Source: Pochonia chlamydosporia 170
Lineage: Eukaryota > Ascomycota > Sordariomycetes > Hypocreales > Clavicipitaceae
Assembly (NCBI RefSeq): GCF_001653235.2
Contig: NC_035790.1
Span: 4,154,001-4,218,000 of the forward strand
Reading direction: 5' to 3'
DNA length: 64,000 nucleotides
Positions 10,813-22,127 of this stretch are shown piece by piece. Under the pieces are notes generated by a model, which saw only the letters and a program-made list of their open reading frames with translations, had not been told where the DNA came from and ran no database searches. A program made the translations under genes and the position numbers. Each line of letters starts with the position of its first letter. The stretch's first letter is position 1.

Positions 10813-11585
10813 ATGGGTGGCAATACCAGCAAAGTCACCGCCCAGGACAAGTATGCTTTTCCTACTCTCTCTCTCCCTTCATTGTAGTTCTGCATCGTTA
10901 TCCAAATGACGCCACCCCGCTTATCAACCATCTCGTGCTCGAATTTAGGGCGATCCTGGACATGAAAAACCAGCGCGATAAACTACACCAGTACCAGCGA
11001 CGAATCACCGTCCTCACAGACAAAGAGACAGATATTGCTAAGCAAATGCTCACCAAGGGCGACAAGAAGCGAGCGTTGCTGGCACTGCGGCGCAAGAAGT
11101 ATCAAGAATCGCTGCTGGCCAAGACTGACGCGCAGCTCGAACAGCTGGAGAAGTTGACGTCGAATGTCGAGTTCGCGCTGATACAAAAGGATGTGGTGTT
11201 TGGCTTGCAACAGGGTACCAAGGTCTTGAAGGAGATTCACGCCGAGATGGGAGGGTTGGAGAATGTCGAGAAGCTCATGGGCGAAACGGCGGATGCGATT
11301 GCCTACCAGCAGGTTCGTTTTCCCCTCTATTGCCGACTGTCCCTGTATGACTTAGTTGACTGCGGCGGCTAATTGCTTTATAACACACAGGAAGTTAGTG
11401 ATATGCTCGGTGGCCAGATATCAAACCAGGACGAGGAGGAGGTGGAAGACGAGCTGGCTGCGCTACAGGCCGAGCTCTCTGGGGAGGGACAAGAGTTGCC
11501 GTCTGTGCCGAATGCGCAAGTTCCTATATCTGAGAGACCGGAGGAGGAACCAGCACGAGAAACGCGGCAGATGTTGGCTGCGTAA
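10813..11585 (+). CDS. VPS20: ESCRT-III subunit Vps20 (CHMP6), 3 exons
   Basis: Vps20 nucleates ESCRT-III assembly on endosomes by linking ESCRT-II to Snf7. Exons 10813-10850, 10949-11312 and 11391-11585 encode 198 aa. The 38-nt first exon gives MGGNTSKVTAQD, with Gly2 and Ser6 matching the N-myristoylation consensus, as known for Vps20. Exon 2 is a basic coiled-coil Snf7 domain (KAILDMKNQRDKLHQYQRRI, then RALLALRRKKYQESLL). The C-terminal exon is acidic (NQDEEEVEDELAALQAEL), typical of the autoinhibitory and MIM region. The reading frame running upstream of 10813 is not part of the gene. Convergent with the kinase gene 180 bp downstream. Confidence 0.93.
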
Positions 11586-11765
11586 CCTCCAATTGCGAGT
11601 TGGTGAGGGCTGTTTAAAGTTTGCATTTTTAGACTGCGCTTTGGTGCATTACAGCGAGCAATCATACACGGAGTTGGGGGCACTTGGTCTATTCAGCTTT
11701 GCATCACACAGCACACTTTTTTTTTGGGATATCTTCGTAAATACGACGCAGTTGAAATATTTCAT

Positions 11766-12861
11766 TTACCGACCATATTTGGCAATTAGCTTCCGCATAA
11801 TGGACATGGCTCCTCCGCGGTAACCACCGCCAAAGATGGCAAAGTGATTTAAATGGTGATACCTGCGAATACTAAATTAGCATCGAATAGTACCAGACAA
11901 GGAGAAAAGTCGACAGTGGCTTCTCACTTACAGTTCATACAGGGCAATTCTATCCGCCCACTCCTCTTTCGGGTGTGCCTTTGGAACCAGCTTTTCATAC
12001 TCGTTCCAAAAACTACTTCCAAATCCTCCAAACATCTTCATTATGCCCAGTTCGTACTCCGAGTGGCCATACACAGCTGACGGATCAAAGACAACTTCTT
12101 CTGCGCCCCCTTTGCCACCGATCTGGCCTCTGGAATGATTCCCACTCCACAAATCACCGTGAATAACTACTGGTGTTATGTTCTTGACGGTGGAATCACC
12201 TATTAACCGAGGGACGACCTTGGATGCCACTGCTTCAACAGTGTTGGTTAGTTCATTGTCACTGCCATTGTTCTTGACGCACTCTCTGAGAATGCCGCGC
12301 AGTCGGTTATCAGCATAAAACTCAGCCCAGGACGATTTCCACGCATTGTCTTGCGCTGTTTCCCCGCAGCACGTCGAGACGGGGAATCCAAACATGGGTT
12401 TGTCGTAGCCTTCTGGGTTGGGCGCTGGCGTTGTATGCAGCTTTGCTAATTTGGCTGCCAAGGATAGGCCGGAACCTCCGGAGGCTGAGGACCCCAGGTC
12501 GAGAAAGTCGGTGATGAGAAAGTATTTGTTTGACGCTGACATGGCGCCGTGGGCATAAGATTTGGGACAGAAGTTGGGGACGGTGTCATGGATTGCGTTT
12601 AAGGATGCATGTTCTCCTGTACTGTCGGCGTCAATGGCTGTATTTGCAGGACGATATCCAGGCTTGTGCCGTACCTTTGAACATGAAATCTGCGCTCTCT
12701 CCGGTACCGGTTTTGACAAAGTAATTCATGGGCTGGCCGTCTATCGTGGCTGATAACTTGAAGGTTGATGAGAAGCCAGATGCGCCGTGGGTGGTGATCT
12801 TGGCATCTTGGCCTTCTATGCCGAGGGCTCGAAGAATCTCTGGGTCAACACTCGGTGCCAT
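11766..12861 (-). CDS. Fructosamine-3-kinase/ketosamine-3-kinase-like protein, 3 exons
   Basis: Kinases of this family phosphorylate sugar-amine adducts on proteins (ribulosamines, fructosamines), which then decompose, repairing glycation. Exons on the minus strand are 12861-12675, 12616-11932 and 11862-11766, giving 322 aa. Exon 1 holds the nucleotide-binding region (GASGFSSTFKL and the YFVKTG lysine). Exon 2 holds the catalytic motif VVIHGDLWSGN and the family signature VFDPSAVYGHSEYELGIMKMFGGF. The last exon encodes LYHHLNHFAIFGGGYRGGAM. The introns are 58 and 69 nt and both preserve frame. Substrate is unknown. Length and motif order match the family, so an intact enzyme is likely. Confidence 0.9.
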
Positions 12862-13487
12862 ATTTGTTTTTTGCGATGTTTAGAGAGTGTCAAACGCTGG
12901 TTGGCATGGGTCATGGTCTTAGAGATGTGGTTTCATGGTTGGTGGAGGTGATGAATGCCAATGACGGCGGGGTGCGTCATGGATGGTGTCAAGTATGGTG
13001 GCATGTTGGGATGTGAGTGAATATTGAAGCCATGTACAACACCACCGTTGAGTCAATATATCTGCCGGCTTGTGCAACGGCAGAGTGACACAGACTTAAC
13101 AAGGTTAAATCATTGTGAAAGTCTATTTAGATAATTTCCCGATCTCAAAAAATCTACCAATTTCGCTTGTGATGGTCGGGTTATTCGGGGGTCTGGTGTA
13201 AGTCTGTTCCCCATATTTGAGCATGATTGCCAAGATGGACTCATCAAATGAATGTGACCCAGAAAAGAAGAGTTCAGTGCCCACATGCACAAGCAAGTTT
13301 TCCATTCTTTACTCAATGCCCGTTGAATAGCCATCCGCTTTTGTAATTGCCAATAATTCGAGTGGTAAAGAACACATGTTTCTCCTAACACCGTGCAGTC
13401 GCTCAAAATGGGCATTACCGCAGAACGGTTCAACACCCAAGAATATATTGATATCCAGTCTCTTATCACACATGCTTTATCGCTGAC

Positions 13488-13763
13488 TTATTTCTCGGGG
13501 ACGAGCTCAATATGCGTCGTCGTTGTGGCTGTGTCTTGACTGCTCAGTGATAAGCTGTCTGATTCTCGTCTGGCATCGGAGAGTGAACTGCCATTGACTG
13601 AACTCAGGGTAGAATTATCTCTTGATGTCTCCATTCGAGGCCTCTGAGCAACGACATTGTAGCAGTTTGCACAGGGACATATGGGCATGTTGTTCAGAGG
13701 CGGTGGCGGAGCCATGTGACGAGCAAACCAGCTCTTTGTCGTTGTCTTTGTCTTGGATGGCAT
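13488..13763 (-). CDS. Possible small protein, unknown (weak)
   Basis: A 91-codon frame begins MPSKTKTTTKSWFARHM and contains one cysteine cluster (CPCANC, residues about 29-34) followed by a serine/threonine-rich tail with no membrane segment. I do not recognise it. The start lacks a purine at -3 and no intron or neighbour supports it. It may be a chance frame in intergenic DNA. Confidence 0.15.
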   Translation of the reverse strand: MPSKTKTTTKSWFARHMAPPPPLNNMPICPCANCYNVVAQRPRMETSRDNSTLSSVNGSSLSDARRESDSLSLSSQDTATTTTHIELVPEK

Positions 13764-14524
13764 GTGGGAGACGTGCAGGTCTTTGATGTTGCTCTGATGG
13801 TTTTGAAAGACAAGGACCAGATTTCAAAAAGTCTGACGGGTACCGAGTATAAATATATGATCAATGCCTGTGGTTTTCTCTTTGTTCACCGGACCGAATA
13901 TACACAAACATGGAACAACTTCTGTCATGTGCGGCAGGGACAAACGCCCTATTTATACTCTTCACAGCAACCATGCATCAACCAGCTACCAAGTACTCTG
14001 ATGCCAAGCTTTTCTGAAATATTCCAGTGTGCCATACTCACAACGTGCGCTATTCTATTCCCGTGGTGGGGACATGAGGCTCCATTGTGCATGGTTGTCT
14101 GCATCCATGAGACGAAACTCGGCGTCATCCGGGAATAACGCAGAGTCATTCACTCAAGGCTAGGGCGCGGGTAACCGCAAGTTAGCTCCACATGGCATTC
14201 TTCACTTCAAGAGGCTAGACCGGTCCAAGTTTCCATGATAACGGGCAACGATTTCTTTCGTCGTAGTTGTAATACCCGACTGCCGAATGCCCCCGTTGGA
14301 TTCCTCAAGGCGAATGGGAGTTTGAAAGGATCCGGTGATGAACCAGACGCCGTTTGACTATGTGATTACGTGCTCGTGACATGGGCCTTGTTGATTGATA
14401 ATGTCAAGGCTGGTTTTAGGATGGAATCAGACCGTTATTTCCTCTTTAGTCTAGCGCCTCCAGCCACTACACGAGGTCTGATATGTCATTCATGTTTGAA
14501 CTGTTCTGCAAAATCGCATCTAGA

Positions 14525-14542
14525 TACCCATACCCATACCCA
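14525..14542. repeat. (TACCCA)3 microsatellite
   Basis: Three perfect copies of a hexamer in intergenic DNA, followed by TATA. It resembles the fungal telomere repeat but is not TAACCC, so I do not call it telomeric. Confidence 0.8.
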
Positions 14543-15777
14543 TATACAGGGTCCAGACTAGAGCTCTTGGTCCAAGTTCCGTCCAGTGGCTAGAACGGCA
14601 ACAGCGGCGTTGCAGTCAAAGTCATCCATGTCCACTCGGCGCAGCTTCGGCATTCGCAATGTGCAAGAACAAGACATCCAAGCTGGGAAGCTTGCTTTGA
14701 ATACTTCCTTCACTTGTTTCTATTACGACTTGTTACAGTATCGAACCCTGAACAGAGCATTTATTTCTTATGGCATTCTACTTTTAACACACTCGTATCG
14801 TCCTGCACTTCTAGCAACATCCCAACTCTCTCTCTTCCTGCATGGATGCATCCACAGTGGTATTACAGAATGCTTGGCAAAGACGGCCATGCAAGCCTCC
14901 CGTGCTTGTTTCCGAATGTCTGGTGCTGCTATTATGCGCAGGTATCATAGCTCATCCGGTCCTGCCGGTCACATGCAGGCACCAAATCTGGACTGTTAGA
15001 TCCATCCCATGAACTAGAATGTTGGACTTTGCACCAACCCTTCGTCCGAGTCGGCAGTAGCCGAGAAGTGCCGATAGTCTTGCAGAAAACAACGGATGAT
15101 GAGTCGCCTCTTATGGATTTTTTTTTTTCTTTCTTTCTTGCATTATTGCCCCTGTACGAACTACCAACTATGTTGGAAATTAAATATATAAAAAGGACAA
15201 GAAAAAAAATAAAGAAAAAAAAAGGTGTCCTTGTGCTCCGTTTGTAAAGCACGCAACATGCCTCGTATATTCGAGCATCAGACATCGTACCTCCGACAAA
15301 ACATCTTGCTCGTGAAGTGGTTCCAAGAGTACTCAACCCTTCCTTCACCTACTCTCGACTCTAAGAAATGATGTGTAGCATCTGCATCACCAACTTTAAC
15401 CCCCAAGGTAGAGCCACCGGAAACGTAGAGCCTGACATTCGTCATGTCAATATAAAGAATAGTACAATCAACAGACCAAGCGAATCACACAGCCACGGTG
15501 ATTGACAAGCAGCCCAAACCCGATTCTATTAACTCTCAAAGGCTGATAGCATGATACATCAACAGTACACTAGGCCACCATTTGGGGCAACGTTAATTTG
15601 TGACCTCCCCGATCCTGAAATATTACACGGAATGCCAAACTTTCCCAGTCCCCGACATGCCCTTTTTTTTTTAGATACCCAGGCTGAACTCCACACCAAC
15701 GTCAATGTCGCGAGCTAGAAACAAGAGATAATTAGCATTTCTGTAACTGTAGATTCATGGTGGGGAAGTCAAAATTT

Positions 15778-17274
15778 CTAGTACACACCCAGCTTAACGA
15801 CCTTTGACAGCTGCACCGACTTCTCGGCGGCGCTTTGCAGATCATCGATGGAGAAGATCTTCATGCCAGATTCGTTGATAATTTTGTGAGCCTGCTCAAC
15901 ATTGGTACCCTGAAGACGGGCAATGATGGGGATCTTCAGGTTGAGGTTCTCAACAGTCTTGATCAGACCAGTGGCGATGTGGTCACAACGGACAATACCA
16001 CCAAAGATGTTGACGAAGATGGCAGTAACCTTGGGGTCGCTGGTGATGAGCTCGAAGGCCTCCTGGATGGCGGCAGGGGTAGCACCACCACCGACGTCGA
16101 GGAAGTTCGCGGGCTGTCCACCATTGAGCTTGATGATGTCCATGGTCGCCATGGCCAGACCGGCGCCGTTGACAAGGCAGCCGATGTCACCATCGAGCTT
16201 GATGAAGTTGAGGCCAGACTTGGCGGCACGAACTTCGTCAGGGTCCTCCTGGGTGGTATCGCGCCATTCGAAAACCTCCTTCTGGCGGAAGTCGGCATTG
16301 TCGTCGAAACCAAACTTGGCATCCATGCACAGAACCTGGTGATCGTTGGTCTCAGAAAGAGGGTTGATCTCGATCTGGGTGGAATCGCGCTCGAGGAAGA
16401 TCTTGTAGAGCTTCTGGATGGTATCCTTGGCATCCTCAATGCACTGCTCGCTGAAGCCCAGCTTGGTGGCAATGTCGCGGGCAATTTCGTCGGTAACACC
16501 AGTGTTGATGTCAATGTAGGTGGTGTTGATGGCATCGGGGCTCTCCTTGGCAACGGTCTCAATATCCATGCCACCTTGGGAGGAGGAAACGATGACGGGA
16601 GTCTGGGAGGCTCGGTCCATGAGGATAGCCAGGTAGAATTCGCGGCGAGCAAACTTGCGCTCGCAAATGTAGACAGCGTTGCAGAGCCGGCCGCCAGCGC
16701 CGGTCTGCTTGGTGATGAGCTTGTGGCCAATCATTTGCTGGGCAAACATCTCGGCTTCGTGAGGAGAGTAAATAACGCGGACACCTCCCTTCAGGCCATT
16801 ATCGAAGGTACCCTTTCCTCGTCCACCAGCAAGGACCTGGGCCTTGATGACCATGTCCTCGGTGCCAATTTGCTTTGCAACAGCCTTGGCCTCTTCGGCA
16901 GTCTTGGCAACAGAGCCCTTGGGAACGCCGACGCCATACTATATCGCCATATGGTCAGTAAACGCTTTATAAACCAACCACAAGTCATGGTAGGTGTCCG
17001 GGGATGTCGGGGTATCGTTACCTGTCGCAGGAGGTCGGCAGAGAGGTACTCATGAATACTCAGAGCTCGTTTTTGTTGAGCAACGCCGGGAAGTCTGACA
17101 GCAGGTGCAACCTGGAGCTATTGTGAGAGACGTTTAGTTAGCAGTTTGAGGCCAGGGGATGCCAGCGAGGCCAGAAAAAAAAACTTAGGACAGGGTTTCA
17201 ACAAGGCCAGATTTACGCACCTTTGAGGCGTTAAAGGCCGAAGCCAGCGCACGGCTACGTCCGATTCTGAACAT
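15778..17274 (-). CDS. LSC2: Succinyl-CoA ligase beta subunit, mitochondrial, 3 exons
   Basis: Beta subunit of the TCA-cycle enzyme converting succinyl-CoA to succinate with ADP or GDP phosphorylation in the matrix. Exons on the minus strand are 17274-17221, 17111-17022 and 16938-15778, all joined in phase 0, giving 434 aa. Exon 1 (MFRIGRSRALASAFNASK) is an arginine-rich presequence, and the mature part starts near ALSIHEYLSADLLRQYGVG. The ATP-grasp fold is visible in VIKAQVLAGGRGKGTF, the metal-binding EINPLSE, then GCLVNGAGLAMATMD and FVNIFGGIVRCD. Nucleotide specificity cannot be read by eye. A long antisense frame (15835-17055, plus) is a codon-bias shadow. The gene is divergent from the P450 gene, with a 1.55-kb gap. 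Confidence 0.95.
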
Positions 17275-18828
17275 GCTGACGGGAGACTGGGAGCTGCCAA
17301 TTGGGCTATGACAGAAAAAGAGAGGTATTCGCGATGAGCGCGAAGGGCAAGGTGAAGGACGGAGAGGATTGAGGTGAAAGCTCAGCGCACCAGAAACAGC
17401 TCTCAAACCGTTGCAGCTTCGACTTGGACCCGAGTTTCGCCGGGACATGGGGCGGAAAAAGGTACTGCCGCCCCCTGGGTCCGCCTGTGGGTTTCCACCA
17501 GAGCTGACATACTGGAGTACAGCACTGTACAGTAAGTGCTCTGAATTAGGACGCAATTCAGTTGACGGCATGCAAACCCAGCTACATGTATGGCAGACAG
17601 GCAGCCGCATACTGTGGCATCGCACGAATCGATTGGTCAATCGAGGCAACAATCCCCCGTTGTCCGCGGCAGTGGCTTTTCTCACCATAAGAAGTCAATG
17701 TCAAGTTTCGATATTGGATCCAAACTTTGCCGGTTACCTTATTTGACTAGAACTCAGCGTCCAAACCCCAATGGAGAGGGACCAGACATATTCGAGAATA
17801 CTTTGTCCGCCAACGTTTGATGCTTTGATGCAGGGCTGGGCCAGGCTAGATCTGATGGCCATTGCATTTTCCTTTTTTTGGACTCTCCATGTCTTCAATG
17901 TTCAAAATGGAAGCCACGTACATGTATGGATCAAAAAGAGACCAGACTGCTTAAGCATGCAAGGCAATTTTCCAGCCTCTTTCTTCACACCGTCACTCCC
18001 AGGACATGACAAAAGTCTAACTACCTAGGTAGGTAGTTACGCCATGTCTTCTCGGGGTCTACAGTCAATCAATACATTTTGCCGCCGGTACTGTACTTGT
18101 CAAGGTGCATTGAGCGATTTCCCTGCGCCTCTCTCGCCTCTTGCCCTTTTCTTCACCCTTCACACCAAACAGGGCCAGTCCAGACTCCGGACCAGACCTT
18201 GGTCCCACCGCTTCAATGTGTCCTCACCTCGGAATGCAGCCAATCCAAAGCCGCCGTTTGATATGCATCTCGTATGCCAGCCATTCAATGTTGCCGCCAA
18301 CGATCCGATCAAACCGCACTATAATGTAGCCTCATGTCGTGTAAAAGGTAATGTATGTCTGGGCCAACATAGCTACTGACGTGTTGGCCTGCGCCTTTCT
18401 ACTTTAGTGATACCAGCCTGCATTTTGTTAGCGTTTATGTTGTCGCTGTCAACCCTTGTTTGTCATTAGTTGTCTTACGACTGCATGTGAACTCTTCACT
18501 TGTTGAAAAGACCAGCCGCTGGTTGACCTTCATTGCAGTTTCTCCTCAGCATACAACACCCCTCATCACAGCTCTTTCTATCCAAGGAGAAGCTATTCTT
18601 TCAAATTCTTCACCATGGTTTTATTCTGTAGTTGACAGCCTCTCCCCACCACCTGCTTTTACCATCATCGAATCCAATATTTTCAACAGACGTAACAACA
18701 CATTGGATACCTTGCTCAGCAACAACTTGGATGTATATACTCAATATTCTTCATTCCTCGCTTGAACTGGGATTTTATTAAACACCAATTATCGTCGTTA
18801 AACTTCTCTAGTTTCCTATGATAGCGTC
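17275..18828. other. Divergent intergenic region, LSC2 / P450
   Basis: No supported gene in 1.55 kb. It contains two TACATGTA palindromes (17583-17590, 17919-17926) and a TACCTAGGTA palindrome (18022-18031) followed by another TAGGTAG. An ATTGG (inverted CCAAT) lies at about 17633 near LSC2. The small frames at 18044-18379 and 18460-18765 overlap and show no family features. Confidence 0.5.
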
Positions 18829-20647
18829 ATGGTGGAAGAGTGGTCAGAAACGCGGTTCGCGCCCTCATGGGTTACCGTTGCCGCCTTCGTCGTCTTCGTC
18901 GTCTCGCTAGTTTGGATAAGGCACAGAGTAGCCGACATTCGAATTCGCATTGCCGGTGGTGCAAGAGCGCCAATTTTGGCAAACAACTTGTTTTCTGGTA
19001 TGGAGGCTCAAAACACTTGTCCTTACTTCTTTTTTTCCCAAAAGCGTATACTAACACTATACCGACGGTAAACGTAGCTACCAGGCTGTACATTGATATT
19101 GGGAAACACCAGTACAATAACAAACTCGCACAGTGGTGTAACGATACCTTGGATAGAAAGCAAACCAACTGCGCGGAATTTAGCTTGACTGGAAAGAAAA
19201 GAGTCCTCATTACCCGCGAGCCTGAGCAGATAAAGGCCATTTTGGCGACGAAATTCGCCAACTTCGGACATGGTCCTCAATGGCACCGCTTGTGGCGACC
19301 TTTCCTCGGTAATGGCATTTTTGCGACCGATGGGGACGATTGGCATCGCAGCAGAGGGTTAATCCGTCCCATGTTTGTCAAGGACAGACTGCGGAATCTA
19401 GTGATTTTTGACAAGTGCACAGATAATCTCTTGTCGAAGTTGCCTCCTTCTGGAGTGGCAGTTGACATCAAAGACTTGTTCTACAGGTGGACTCTTGATA
19501 CTACTACAGATTTTCTCTTGGGCGAAAACGTCAACAGCTTGGACAAGTGAGTTGACAACTATCACTTTCCAAACATCTAGCAATATAGCACATTGAGCTG
19601 ACAAAAGTGATCCTGCAGTCCCAATAACGAAGTCTCAGAGGCAATGGCAGTTGCTCAGAGGATTCAGATGTACATTTTTGTTCTCAAGTGCGTTACTTCC
19701 CCTGAGTTCTCACGATAATATTCTGACCAGGCTACCAGTCCCATTGCGCCTTTGATCCCGAAAGGAGCTTACTACCGTTCTATTAGAAGGATTGAACAAT
19801 TTCTCGAGCCTATTATCCAGCGTGCCATTTCATTACCTCCGCATGAGCTCGACGAAATTTCTAAAATCGACACCCAATATACTTTTCTTCACAGCATCGC
19901 CCGGGTATCCAAAGAACCAAAACTTATTCGGGACGAAATCATGTCCGTTCTCTTGGCTGGACGGGATACCACCGCGGCCACATTATCATGGGTTATGTAC
20001 GAAATGGCAAATGTGCCGAGCACCTGGACGAAGCTGCGTGCAGAAGTCCTCAACGAGTTGGGCAACCACGGCATGCCCACATACGAAGCACTTAAGAACA
20101 TGAAATACCTCAAAAATATCCTCAACGAGGTGCTCAGGCTCCACCCAGCAGTGCCGATCAACATGCGTCAAGCTTTGGAGGACACGGTAATCCCAGGTGC
20201 GCCTGGCCAGCCTGACATTGCCCTCTTAAAGGGCGATACAGTGACTATAAACACCATCGGCATGCATGCCCGAAAGGACTTGTACCCTCGGGTCTCCAAA
20301 ACCTTTGCGGATCCAGCCATATTTAGCCCTGAACGGTGGGATTACTGGACTCCTACTCCCTGGACTTACACCCCATTCCACGGCGGGCCTAGGATATGTG
20401 TTGGTCAGAACTTTGCCTTGACCGAGATGGCTTTCTGCTGTAAGTTAAAACAGGAATTTTCTAATCGATGGTGGAGGTTGGCCATAGTTACTGACTGTGT
20501 ACAGTGGTTCGGTTGGCACAAAAATATGAGAGAATGGAGTATCGAGGGGACTGGCATGCGCAGAGCTTACGAGCAGACATCATCGGGACGCCGGCGCTTG
20601 AGGTACCTATAGCATTATACGAGCCACAAGATTTGAATGTGCAATGA
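18829..20647 (+). CDS. Cytochrome P450, CYP52-like, 5 exons
   Basis: A haem mono-oxygenase resembling the CYP52 clan, whose known members hydroxylate n-alkanes and fatty acids at the ER membrane; the substrate here is unknown. Exons 18829-18997, 19078-19546, 19619-19687, 19739-20439 and 20505-20647 give 516 aa. The N-terminus has one membrane anchor (about residues 13-31, VTVAAFVVFVVSLVWI). Diagnostic blocks are FGHGPQWHRLWRPFLGNGIF and WHRSRGLIRPMF, the I-helix AGRDTT (309-314), the K-helix ExxR (EVLR, 366-369) and the haem loop FHGGPRICVG with ligand Cys456. The last exon gives YERMEYRGDWHAQSLRADII; reading on through the last intron would give an unrelated tail. Exon 3 (69 nt) is flanked by phase-2 introns. 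No cluster partners are next to it. It is convergent with the alkyltransferase gene. Confidence 0.92.
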
Positions 20648-20853
20648 ACGAGACGAAACGATGAAAGACCATGCGGTAATGTCTTTATTCGGCGTTAATC
20701 GATGAAGAATATATTCATAGAACGACTTGGCATGAAATGCATTACACTTGTAAATAGAAACTTAGCAAAGGCCTAAGCTAAACATGACCCATAACTAAAG
20801 GAAAGATCCAAACACCAAGCTCGCATGTAAAAGAAACCCAGCTGACACGTCTT

Positions 20854-21312
20854 TCAGGACCACCCCGTCCAAGGTTTACACAACACCTTTCCTTTATCAT
20901 CAAACTTAATGCCCTCGCCCTTGAGAAGACTTCTCTTCTCGTCAATTGTGATTCCCTCTCCATCACGCGGCCATTTCCCCTTGAAGCCACCCAGCGTCAT
21001 ACCCGTGGCAACGACCCTATGACACGGAACCTCGGGAGCAAAAGGGTTCCGCCGAAGGGCATTTCCCACAGCCCTGGGTGATGAGCCGAGATGCTTTGAC
21101 AAGAGTCCATAGGTCGTGACTTGACCTTCTGGAATGTGGCAAAGAGCTGTCCAGACTCGCTTTTCAAAGTCTGTGCGGCTGGAGCGGGCAATTCGCGATA
21201 GTTGTGCTTGCATGCTTTGGGGGACGGCAACGGTCATGGTCTTGCTGCGGTGTGTTTTGGCGGTTGGGGTGACGGAATTTTCGTCTTGTTTGCGTTTGCT
21301 GTGGACGGCCAT
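20854..21312 (-). CDS. MGT1: O6-alkylguanine-DNA alkyltransferase (MGMT)
   Basis: Suicide DNA-repair protein that moves alkyl groups from O6-alkylguanine to its own cysteine. A single exon encodes 152 aa. The DNA-binding domain starts near residue 49 (FEKRVWTALCHIPEGQVTTYG), with the helix-turn-helix recognition region SSPRAVGNALRRNP. The acceptor motif PCHRV places the reactive cysteine at residue 97, so this is an active type and not an alkyltransferase-like protein with tryptophan at that site. The N-terminal half-domain of larger homologues is replaced by a short polar, basic segment, giving a minimal protein. Convergent with the P450 gene (206 bp apart). Confidence 0.9.
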   Translation of the reverse strand: MAVHSKRKQDENSVTPTAKTHRSKTMTVAVPQSMQAQLSRIARSSRTDFEKRVWTALCHIPEGQVTTYGLLSKHLGSSPRAVGNALRRNPFAPEVPCHRVVATGMTLGGFKGKWPRDGEGITIDEKRSLLKGEGIKFDDKGKVLCKPWTGWS

Positions 21313-22127
21313 GGGGACGGGTTGGATGATATTGTGATATTGGAACTTGGTCGTATGGATGCAAGTTGCACAGGATGATGGATAGAGAGGTGTGAGTGAT
21401 GAGGTTTAGGGGGAGAATATCTTGTGTGGTGTGTGGAAGTTGGGAAGTCGTAATTATATATTGAGAATTCACACTGTTGCCACCAAATTTTCGGTTGATT
21501 GCGCTAAAATTCGAACGGTTCGCGTGAATCGTGAACGTTATGACAAATCCGACGTGAATCTGCAACATCTAGAGCAACACGCGACGCCAAGCCACGTGAC
21601 GCCAATTAGCACACCTAGTCATAGATCCCGAGCAGTGCAGACGTTTGGTAAGAGCTGATTGCAGGCACGATAAGCGTATTATTGTATAATTGTGATATAT
21701 ATTTGTTGGTATAATTACGCTGCACATGTATTTATTCAATGCGGTATTCTAGCATCATTCTTCTCCCACAAAAGTGCCTGGCGTAGGTGTATGTACAAAG
21801 AGTGGTTTGTTGATATAATGGAGTCAAACTCGCTGGCATTCTTCTATATGCCGGTATGTGAAGAAAATCCAAAGTCAATAGTACGCCATGTGATGCTATT
21901 CCACCCCCTGCAGCGTAGGTAGCCTTCTCGCTTGCCCTGTCGTAATGCGTTTTGTGTTGAAAGGTATCACCTTGATGGCATCCGTTTGTCAACGGGCGTT
22001 AAATCGAAAATATAGCCCTTCATCGGAAAGAACATTTGTTTCCGATTCTATAACGTTGCGCTATGGTCATCATTGTTCGCGTGAGGTGGTCAAGTTGAAA
22101 TTATCTCGTCTCGTAATGCTGTTCGTT
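21313..22127. other. Intergenic, alkyltransferase / ISA1
   Basis: 815 bp between the alkyltransferase start and the ISA1 3' end. The part near 21300-21600 should be the alkyltransferase promoter. No further gene or repeat was recognised. Confidence 0.5.

Larger units (their letters stand above)
12862..15777. other. 2.9-kb intergenic region, mostly no gene seen
   Basis: This lies between the kinase promoter and the succinyl-CoA ligase 3' end. One weak small-protein candidate (13488-13763, minus) is listed separately. Other frames (13110-13469, 13716-14138, 14586-14999) show no motif or codon pattern I can support. A T-run/A-run stretch at 15119-15222 and a TACCCA microsatellite at 14525-14542 are present. 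Confidence 0.45.

Noticed and set aside
14525..14542. Possible internal telomere repeat
   Set aside because: The unit is TACCCA, not TAACCC/TTAGGG, and only three copies are present.
15835..17055. 406-codon open frame on the plus strand
   Set aside because: It is exactly antisense to the conserved exon of succinyl-CoA ligase beta and reflects codon bias of that gene; its sequence has no family features.
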